A stretch of 50,701 nucleotides of DNA. Source: Rachicladosporium sp. CCFEE 5018 (lineage: Eukaryota; Ascomycota; Dothideomycetes; Cladosporiales; Cladosporiaceae). The stretch is from the NCBI GenBank assembly GCA_002077045.2, contig KZ111140.1:746527-797227 (forward strand). Reading direction: 5' to 3'. Position 1 is the stretch's first letter. Every line of letters starts with the position of its first letter. The position numbers were made by a program, and so were the translations under genes. The notes beneath the pieces were generated by a model that was not told the origin of the DNA, did not search any database, and was given only the letters and a program-made list of their open reading frames with translations. Positions 43,475 to 50,701 of the stretch are shown here, piece after piece.

Positions 43475-44873
43475 TCAGAGCATGCTAATGACAGCCTTGA
43501 CCAGCTTCTCATGACCCTTGAGAGCATGTAGAGTGGTTTTCGCATCGAGCGCAGCACACAGATCTTTCAACTCCCCTTCCTTCTCTGCACCATCAAGCAG
43601 ATACCCGGCAGATAGCACTAATGCTTTCTCCCCTTCCTCGCTTCCGATACCTCTCTGCAGCGTCTCCAGTAGACTTGCAAGGAGCTCGACCAATTGACCT
43701 TCGTCGACTACTGGAGCATCATCCTTTCTCGTCTTCCACACGAAAACAGCAAGGTTGAATGCCAGGCACGCAGCAGCGATCCTGGTGGTCGAATGATCGA
43801 CATCGAGAAGACATGTCCCAATCAACTCGACTATCAGCGATTTCAACTCGCTTCCCTCCTTCATTCGCTCCGAGACGTAGAGATGCGAGCCGAAGAGGTT
43901 TGAGGCAAGATGCACGCTTACCAAGCGCAGATTATGTAGGCACTTCTCCTCCAGCTCCAGTGTGTGCTTCAACACAGCTGCGACGGTAGGTTCGCCCTGC
44001 TCCTCGGCGAAGTAGCCTGCCACCCGAGCATCTGTCATGGCACATCTAAGAAGATCCACCGCGGCGAAGCGAGTTTCCAGTGGAAGATCTGCCAATTTGG
44101 TGCGGTACGCCAACCCAATGACTTTGAGATCTGGAAGCGGCGTTTCTCTCGCGCCGGAAGCTGAGCGATGTTGTAAGAATTTGAGTAGGGTGTCAAATTC
44201 AGCAGGTATCGGATCGAGTTTTGCACGCAGCTTGGGTAGAGGAGGTAGCTTTGTATATAGCGTTGGACTCGTCGGTCCCAAGAGTGGATGCGTGCCAGTT
44301 CTCGAACTGCCGCTTGAATACGTCGGAGGTTGCGACGTTGCAGTGGGCAAATTGTGCGATGGCACTGGTGCCTGAGTGACTGACCGCATGCCGGCTTCGA
44401 GACTTGGCCGTAGCATCTGACCGAAAGGCGTTTCGAGGACCCTTCGAGGGAGACTGGTGATGTGGTCCGGAATCCCTTTGCCGACGAGGAACATGCTGAA
44501 GTCATTTGTGAAGTTGTTGCAATTGTGAGCGAAGAGGTCGTAGCTTTCGGGGGTATAGACCTCTTTTAGGGACTCGAGGTACTCCACGATGACTTCTAGT
44601 GGAAGCTGCCTGACAGTGTGGAGTCAGACCTAGAGTCTTGCTGAATGACCTACCCATCACTCACGTTGATCCCATAGGGATAATCTCCATTGGGCGTCCG
44701 TGATGAGTCGCCCCCGGGTAGCATGTCTGGACGCCTGCACCGAAGAAGTACTCGATGTTGCCGAAGACAAGTGCTGTATGGTAGACTGCATCGATTTGTA
44801 TGCCTAAGAATTGTCGACTCATCGATCTGGCCATCCCCTGTGTGAGGTCGTACACGTAGAGCTGGACGTCCAT
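43475..44873 (-). CDS. PPPDE (DeSI-like) peptidase with C-terminal PUL domain
   Basis: Exons 44665-44873 and 43475-44609 with a 55-base intron (GTGAGT donor, GTCAG acceptor) encode 447 residues. The first 150 form a PPPDE fold: MDVQLYVYDLTQGMARSMS is the usual start, YHTALVFGN holds the catalytic His (residue 32), and LFAHNCNNFTND holds the nucleophile Cys100. PPPDE enzymes cleave isopeptide bonds of ubiquitin or SUMO. A Ser/Thr/Pro linker leads to an all-helical PUL domain from about residue 240 to the end, the Armadillo-like module that binds Cdc48/p97 in Doa1 and PLAA. In many fungal relatives a thioredoxin domain sits between PPPDE and PUL; here it is missing. A role in Cdc48-linked deubiquitylation is inferred. 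Confidence 0.88.
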
Positions 44874-45198
44874 CGTGGCAATTGTGTCTTCGGAGAGACA
44901 CAGGTTATGGCGAGATTCAAGGCTTTTGAGCAGGTGTTACCGGGGAAGCATGTCGTCACATTATTAGACTTGCGAATCGCAACAGCGCACATGTAGTCTA
45001 ACAGTGAATGATCTTGGTTGACGAAGGCACCAGTTGTTGCGCAGCCGCCACCCAAACGCGAGGAGCGGAAATGACGGGGCTCCGGTGCCGATGGGCCATC
45101 AATAAACAGCATACTTCCATCACCTTCTATCTTCCAGACTACCTGACTAGGTTGCTCATAACGCGCTTTACGCGTCTCTATCTGTTGAGTTCCCCTCG
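44874..45198. other. Divergent promoter region
   Basis: About 325 bases between the start of the PPPDE-PUL gene and the F-box-like locus. An antisense open frame here has no domain. Confidence 0.35.
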
Positions 45199-46314
45199 AT
45201 GTCGACAGCCTCGCTGCTCTCGCTCCCATACGAGCTCCGGGAGCGAATCCTCATCCCGAACCTGCGCCGGCATGGCACAATCGAATTACAGTATCGCATC
45301 TGGGCAGATAGCGGAAAGATAGTGTTCACGCAACCTATCATGCAAGTGTGTAGGCAGCTGCGCGAGGAAGCGATTCCTCTCTTCTATCAGCAGAACGTGT
45401 GGGTGTGGGTTTTGGATCCAGAAGAGGTGAGCACCCAAAGTTGTAGCAGTCCATTTCCGCGCTATGTTCCTTGAAGTACCGCGATCCTCCCATGCTTCTA
45501 CAAACAGACACTCACTACAGCGACGCGCGGCATGCGTCCCGTGTGAGAGGAGGACGCGAGGAATCGCTCTGTTCGCTGCGCGATGCTTTCCGTACTTGTA
45601 CCAGTGGGGTACTTCACAGCCATGGCTGAGCGTACAGAAGCGATGCAGACATTCAAGCATTTGGAGAAGTGGAGGTAGCAGTAGATCGAAGTAGGGTCAA
45701 GGGACTTAGACTGCGTATACTGACGGGTACAGGACAATCGACCTGATCCAACGCCCTACCCAATAGGCCTTGAGATAGGACCTGGTATTGCCAAAACCCG
45801 CGGCCCGTGCGGCACTCTGATCTCAATATTGCCTTGGTACTACCCTGGAGCACTTTCAAATATCCGCCATCTCAGACTCGACATGTATCTGCCCACTTCT
45901 CACGACAGACCCGCGTGGACGACCGGCTTCCCCACCAAAATGGCACGCTTTGTGCAAAGCCTGGACTACGGAAGTACGCTCCGTTCTCTGAAGATACTCG
46001 TCAACACGTGGTACACTTTGTTGAACTTCAGCACGAGCCAGGCCGCTGTATTCGACGTGCTGGAGCAGATGCAGATCCGAGGGACTGTAGAAATTCGTAC
46101 GAAGAATATCTACAATGAGACGAAGGCAGCGGTGCGAAGTCTGGACCTCGAGCATCGCATGCTGGCGAATCAACCTTTCTCCGACAGAGACGGACGCGAT
46201 GGACAATTTGCTCGTCCGTATCTGGACTGGGAGTGGGAAGGCGGCAAAGCCTTGCCTCAAAATGCAGATGCACTGTTGAAAATTAGCTCTGACGAAGAAC
46301 GCATCGCAGCATAA
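45199..46314 (+). pseudogene. Distant F-box-like (2EXR-type) locus, probably damaged
   Basis: Begins SLLSLPYELRERIL, an F-box-like start, followed by IMQVCRQLREEAIPLFYQQN, the classical VCRQLR.E..P.FY box of fungal 2EXR proteins. A GTGAGC donor follows DPEE at 45427. The coding-like middle in the same frame (after GMRPV) meets a TGA at 45544-45546, continues through SVLVPVGYFTAMAERTEAMQ and stops at a TAG after KHLEKWR. The last part, 45733-46314, is again open in the original frame and includes HLRLDMYLP and STLRSLKI. One long intron (45427-45732) would give an intact 269-residue protein but discards a stretch that looks coding. So it is either a gene with that intron or a pseudogene. It is more diverged than the 33-41 kb array. 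Confidence 0.5.
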
Positions 46315-46404
46315 GTCTCAGCACTTGCATCGAATTTGAACCTATCAAGCAGCATCGCGTGAGGTGCATATCTGTCTTTAAGCCCCGACGAGACGGACGG
46401 TGCA

Positions 46405-47490
46405 TTAGCTATCGAGTTTCAATATGCGTACAGCATTTCTGCCCATCACGGCGTCTGCGGCACTTGGATCGTCGCTTAAAGCCGACCTTACGGCGTCCGA
46501 GTTCATCTTCACGCTCGACCACTCCTTCTCCCCTTCGCCGAGCGGTGGGAAGAACGGATGATCAGTGCCGAACATGACGCGGTCAAAACCACTGGCCTCG
46601 ATCGCAGCTTTGAGACCGACATCGGCGTATATGACCGCGTCGAGATAGACGTTGCGCTTCAAGATGTCCCACACAGATCGACGTCCTTCGAGCGCCGCTT
46701 GAGACTTCAGGTGTCCATCATGAGCAATGCAGCTTTCTATCCGGCCAGCGAGGAATGGCAGTGTACCTCCCGAGTGGGCGATCAACACGTTCAGGTTCTG
46801 GAAACGGTCCCATACGCCACTTAACAGCATTCTCGTCACTGCTATCGTTGTCTCGAGCGGAAACCCTAGTGCAAGCGGCAAGACATGACCGTAATCGCTC
46901 GCTCTTGGCCCGAAGACAGATGTCGGCAGCCCATAGTGCGGATGCAGGAAAATTAGCTGGCCATGCTTCTCCAAGGCTGCAAAGATCGGGTCAAGTTTCG
47001 GATCGTCCAGTCCAGACCCCAGACCCGACGTCCCAATGATCACTCCCCGCATGTGCTCCATCGAAGCCAGTCTCCCAATCTCCGCGACCACTTCTTCTGC
47101 AGGCGCAGATAGTGGCAATGTGCCAAATGCGTACAACTTCCTTTCGTGCTCGGCGCACATCCGCTCGACGTCGTCATTGATTTCTCTTGCGGTCGCAGCT
47201 GCGCTTTCTGCTGGTAGCCAGTCCAGCCATGGGTTTGCCAGGCTGATCACGCTGATGTCGATGCCATGTTGATCCATGAAAGCCACTTTCTGCTTGATAT
47301 CGAAGTACTCCGAACCGATTGGCCGGCCGCGCGACGTCGATTCAGTATCCTCGGCTGGCAGTATGACAAGGCGATCCCCAGCAGCTGGATTATCTGGGAA
47401 CGATCGAACGTAGGGAACGGCTGTTCGTGATCGGAGAAGATCCATGTACTTTGGAGGGTATACGTGCGTGTGCACGTCTACCACCGGCAT
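46405..47490 (-). CDS. Uracil-5-carboxylate (iso-orotate) decarboxylase
   Basis: 361 residues, amidohydrolase superfamily (ACMSD branch). The enzyme removes CO2 from uracil-5-carboxylate to give uracil, the last step of thymine salvage. Metal ligands are visible as VDVHTHVYPP (His7, His9), FLHPHYGLP (His183) and FGTDHPFFPP (Asp310). Other hallmarks of this specific enzyme are DISVISLANPWLDWL, GHVLPLALGFPLETTIAVTR, AHSGGTLPFLAGRIESCI and NVYLDAVIY. I recognise it by these long conserved runs, which match fungal iso-orotate decarboxylase more closely than ACMSD or gamma-resorcylate decarboxylase. It has a single exon and starts at MPVVDVH. It diverges from thymine-7-hydroxylase, the enzyme that makes its substrate. 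Confidence 0.9.
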   Translation of the reverse strand: MPVVDVHTHVYPPKYMDLLRSRTAVPYVRSFPDNPAAGDRLVILPAEDTESTSRGRPIGSEYFDIKQKVAFMDQHGIDISVISLANPWLDWLPAESAAATAREINDDVERMCAEHERKLYAFGTLPLSAPAEEVVAEIGRLASMEHMRGVIIGTSGLGSGLDDPKLDPIFAALEKHGQLIFLHPHYGLPTSVFGPRASDYGHVLPLALGFPLETTIAVTRMLLSGVWDRFQNLNVLIAHSGGTLPFLAGRIESCIAHDGHLKSQAALEGRRSVWDILKRNVYLDAVIYADVGLKAAIEASGFDRVMFGTDHPFFPPLGEGEKEWSSVKMNSDAVRSALSDDPSAADAVMGRNAVRILKLDS

Positions 47491-47527
47491 CTTGGCGAAA
47501 TTGATTGTCGAACGAAGGAGTTGTTGA

Positions 47528-47679
47528 CGATAGAATCACACGACGATGCTCTGCAGAGAGATCACTGCTGCTACAAATGTGCGGCGAATATACTGATGGT
47601 TGTTTGTTCGTATACTTCAATAAGGTACTCTCGATCGGGCAAGACCGCGCTGCTGCATAAGCCCCACTTCAAGCGATAA
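47528..47679. promoter_or_regulatory. Two HGATAR (GATA-factor) sites in the shared promoter
   Basis: CGATAG at 47528-47533 and CGATAA at 47674-47679 lie in the 356-base divergent promoter. HGATAR is the binding site of fungal AreA/NIT2 nitrogen regulators. Such short sites occur by chance, so this is suggestive only; nitrogen control would fit a nucleobase scavenging pathway. Confidence 0.3.
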
Positions 47680-47846
47680 GGTGAACCCCACTTCGCCGAT
47701 CGCAGGTGTTGACTGTACATTGCATGCCATAGCATTTCAGGTGATGATACTAGGGCCAGCAGGCCTTGTTCAGTAGCTATGCTTCCACTTTGCTCTTCTC
47801 CTCGCATAGCTGCACTTCAGCAGTATTGCCACAGACTAGGCTGACA

Positions 47847-49037
47847 ATGCATTCACCCGCAATAAGTTCAGCGGCGGACTCCTCCACCTTCGAGATCCCG
47901 CTCATCGACTTCTCAGAGTTCTTAAATGGTTCTCCAGAAACGAGACGTACTACTGCTCTGGCAATCCTCACCGGTTTTCAGCGCTCCGGCTTCATCTACC
48001 TGAAGAACTTTGGGCTTCCCAAACCCTTGGTCGCTGAGACATTCGCCAAGTCTGCAGCCTTTTTCAAACGACCTTTAGACCAAAAGAACTCGCTCGCCTG
48101 GACAACGCCAGCCGCTAACAGAGGCTATGTTGCAGAAGGGCTAGAGAAGGTCACAGATCGGACTGAGGGGCAGTCCATCGAGGAGCTTCGTCAACAGGAA
48201 GGCCAGGACCTGAAAGAGTCGTTTGAAATCGGACGGGAAGGCGAAGAAGGGCACCCAAATCACTGGCCGGATCACCTCGATGCCGATGGAGGGAAGTTCA
48301 AGGCGCATATGCAAGAGTTCTTCGGCAAGTGTACACAACTGCACGTCGAGGTCATGAGGGCCATTGCTGTCGGACTCGGACTAGAGGAGCGCTGGTTTGA
48401 CGGGTACTGTGACCAAGGAGACAACACCTTGAGGTTATTGCATTACCCCGAGGTAAGCACGGAGGTGTTCCGGAAGAACGGACTGCAGGTGAGGGCCGGG
48501 GCGCATACTGATTACGGGTGTGTATTTCCATTTACCATGGAAGCCTTACAGCAAGTACTGACGAGTGATTTCTAGTAAGAGCAGTGAGGCCATCCGATCG
48601 ATCCTGAAGGCGGCTGACTTGACCAGGGTCCATTACACTGCTCTTCCAAGACATGGCTGGCGGTCTCCAGGTAGAGTCACCCAACGGCACATTCGTTGAT
48701 GCCACGCCGATCGAGGATACCGTTGTAGTGAACGCTGGCGATCTGCTGGCGAGATGGTCGAATGACAACGTTAAAAGTACCAAGCATCGCGTCGTCGAGC
48801 CACGGAAAGCGGCTTTATCTGAGAAGCATCCGCCAAGATACTCGATAGCGTTCTTCTGTAACCCCAACTTCGACCGGTTCATCGAGGCGATTCCCGGGAC
48901 GTATGATGAGGTGAATGTAAGAAAGTACGAGGGTGTCAATAGGTGAGTCGACCTTTGATACGGAAGTTGGGAACGCCGCTAATCTCCATCATCACAGCGG
49001 GAAATACCTTGAACAGCGTCTTGCTGCGACCTTTTAG
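47847..49037 (+). CDS. Thymine-7-hydroxylase (2-oxoglutarate/Fe(II) dioxygenase)
   Basis: Oxidises thymine in three rounds to 5-hydroxymethyluracil, 5-formyluracil and uracil-5-carboxylate. Family marks are IPLIDFSEFLNG, AILTGFQRSGFIYLKN, WTTPAANRGY, SFEIGREGEEGHPN, EVMRAIAVGLG and RLLHYPEV. HTDYG supplies Fe ligands His220 and Asp222, and SITLLFQDMAGGLQV follows. NAGDLLARWSND, KSTKHRVVEP (distal His) and PPRYSIAFFCNPN (2OG Arg) come next, and the protein ends SGKYLEQRLAATF. Exons 47847-48517, 48627-48942 and 48998-49037 are clear, but the first two join one base out of frame. An 8-base micro-exon at 48576-48583, with good splice signals both sides, restores frame and inserts Lys-Ser-Arg after HTDYG (344 residues). 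A one-base indel is the alternative. The start is the ATG at 47847. Confidence 0.85.
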
Positions 49038-50444
49038 GAACCTCCTACCGCGGTAGGCCCACAGGGCTGACTCACGCTACCATTGACGAACGAGTCGACG
49101 CCCTCTCCGATACAGATCCGCTACTACTACAGTCTTGGGAGGCTAAGCTGGATTAACCTTCCGTCATGCGTCGAGTACAGTACCTGTCTAGCGGTCTCGT
49201 TCCCAAGTAATCGTGGCCTTGAACACGAAGTTCACATCGACCGTGCTCCGTCAGCTCTCGTACGCTCAGTTTCCTGCTAGCCGGTGTGGGAGTTCAGAAA
49301 TGATCGTTGATGCGCCGAACAGCGCTGTAAGAAGGTCTGCATCGTAGTAAAGAGGGAAGGCAGTCATTCTAGATGTGCCAGTCAATGTGGGTACGCCTTG
49401 GCATGTGTAATAGGTAGTGGATCTTGTGGATCATCAATACTTCAGTAGCACGTCGGAGCCCGCCGATCCAGAAATGGTAGACCGTTGATGAATACGACAT
49501 ACTGCCATTGCAACAAATGTGCGACTCTTGAAGTCGTCAGCATGACCCTCGGAGCTAGGAGAGAGTGCGGACCAGTAGAGTGGTGCGCCGTAGGGCCATC
49601 CCCAGTCACCGAGCGCCACTAAGGGCAACAAGCTGGCTGAAGTGCGATCCAGCTACAACATTGCATACAGAATTGCATAACAAATCGTCCGATACGGCAG
49701 CTTGCCCAAGCCCGCGCCGTCGCGCTATTTTCTCAGAAGCAGGGCGAATAAGTGGCGCAAAGTAGTCGAACAATCCCCGCACTTCGCCCCGTAAACGAAG
49801 GCTCGTGTGACACAGCAGCAGTATTCGACTTCTCCGTGGCAGTGGCGGCTGCCAAGACGAAGGCATTGAGTGGCATGAAATAGCGCAGTACGTCGTGCAA
49901 GCCATCGGGGCTGGATCGAAAGACGATGGTGTCGGAGACAGATCCGGCGGTGTGCTTCCCGAGGCCGATGGTCGGCGGTCTCTCCATCGCAATGCATTGC
50001 TTCCCTCAGAAGCCACGTCAAATGGGTCGGAATCTGCAAGTACATAGGCATAGCGTCGGCTGGCCCTACCTGAGCAAGTCATCATGTGGACACTGAATTG
50101 CGCCATGACTAGATGTAACAGCAGGGCATGCACGTTTTCCGGAAGCTTACTGGAACAGCGTGACGCCTACACCTTATGGAGCATTTTCTCTCGTAAAACT
50201 TACGGGAATTCTACAGAACCTTCAAGGTCAGCGTGCTAGAAGACCCACCAACAAAATAAGGCAAGTACTCTCTACCACTTCACTCAGATCTTCCTTTCGA
50301 CTTCACTTAGGCTGCGTCGCGACTTCCCTACTTCCACTGCGTGGTCGAGGTCAGCCACAGATCTCGGTCGCTCGGCTGCGACTCCCGGACCTGGACCTGG
50401 ACCTGCACCCCAGCTTTTCTGACCGCATCGGCGCTTTCCCAATA
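49038..50444. other. Gene-free stretch of about 1.4 kb
   Basis: No supported gene. Overlapping minus-strand frames between 49434 and 50133 show no domain. A short run of the hexamer ACCTGG (about three units) occurs at 50387-50405, in the presumed leader of the right-edge gene. Confidence 0.35.
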
Positions 50445-50701
50445 ATGCCGATCAACAGAATCTTGGGCATCGACTTTGGACGGCGTTCGCAGCAGCAAGA
50501 TATCACTCAGGCGCAGCGAAATAGACTCGACGATCCATTGAAGAGGCGACAGTCAGGCACACAAACCGTCACTGAGATCGATCCGCCCAGCATGGAGCAC
50601 GTACGTCCAAGTATAGCGGCCATCACTCATATCAAGGGCTCGAGCAAGTCGAGGGATGGGCGGAAAGAATCCAAGGATCGCTCGGGCTCGCGCGATGTTC
50701 G
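50445..50701 (+). CDS. 5' end of an unknown gene (cut by window edge)
   Basis: From the ATG at 50445 the frame is open to the window end: 85 full codons, with no stop. It begins MPINRILGIDFGRRSQQQ and becomes Lys/Arg/Ser/Asp-rich, with KGSSKSRDGRKESKDRS-like charge clustering. A GTACGT at about 50599 could be a donor, but nothing forces an intron. The pyrimidine-rich leader and a clean ATG context support a real start. Family not recognised. Confidence 0.5.
   Translation, partial: MPINRILGIDFGRRSQQQDITQAQRNRLDDPLKRRQSGTQTVTEIDPPSMEHVRPSIAAITHIKGSSKSRDGRKESKDRSGSRDV

Noticed and set aside
48453..48488. Intron-like GTAAGC...CTGCAG segment inside thymine-7-hydroxylase
   Set aside because: Only 36 bases, a multiple of three, and its translation fits the family between RLLHYP and VRAGAHTDYG.
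49606..50133. 175-codon minus-strand frame
   Set aside because: Overlaps other open frames on the same strand, with no domain, no splice support and Ser/Arg/Leu-biased composition.
50387..50405. ACCTGG short repeat
   Set aside because: Only about three units in a probable leader; ordinary low complexity.
1..50701. Transposon, CRISPR array or rRNA genes
   Set aside because: No transposase or reverse transcriptase motifs, no terminal repeats, no regularly spaced repeats and no rRNA-like stretch seen.

Overview
The window is nuclear DNA of a filamentous ascomycete, most likely a dothideomycete; that placement is inference from protein style and intron structure, not a database result. Supporting signs are eukaryotic proteins such as Rad5, Swd2, an NDUFAF6-like complex I factor, an Erp38-type protein disulfide isomerase and PQ-loop and CNT transporters. 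Introns are 52-60 bases with GTRNGY donors, CTGAC-like branch points and YAG acceptors. Genes lie on both strands without operons.

Layout. 1-12 kb: the 3' end of an unknown gene; RAD5 (minus) and an NDUFAF6-like gene (plus) diverging from a short promoter with two MluI cell-cycle boxes; a 1250-residue membrane and coiled-coil protein with three internal repeats; SWD2 (minus). 12-17 kb: a gene-poor stretch, then a decayed gene ending in a HicA-like fold. 17-22 kb: an F-box/RCC1 protein (Saf1-like) and a low-complexity protein. 22-29 kb: sparse, with a split zinc-ribbon membrane protein, a split glycine-zipper protein and a single-pass membrane protein. 29-33 kb: a concentrative nucleoside transporter and a protein disulfide isomerase.

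33.6-41 kb holds a head-to-tail array of six related F-box-like (2EXR-like) copies, two intact and four broken. 41.9-46.3 kb: a PQ-loop vacuolar transporter, a PPPDE-PUL protein and a more distant F-box-like locus that looks damaged. 46.4-49 kb: a divergent pair recognised as uracil-5-carboxylate (iso-orotate) decarboxylase and thymine-7-hydroxylase, the two enzymes that turn thymine into uracil. The right edge holds the start of an unknown gene.

The strongest biology is the thymine-to-uracil pair, which shares one 356-base promoter with GATA-type sites, and the F-box-like array, which shows birth and death of paralogs in progress. The nucleoside transporter 16 kb away could feed the same salvage route, but that is inference.
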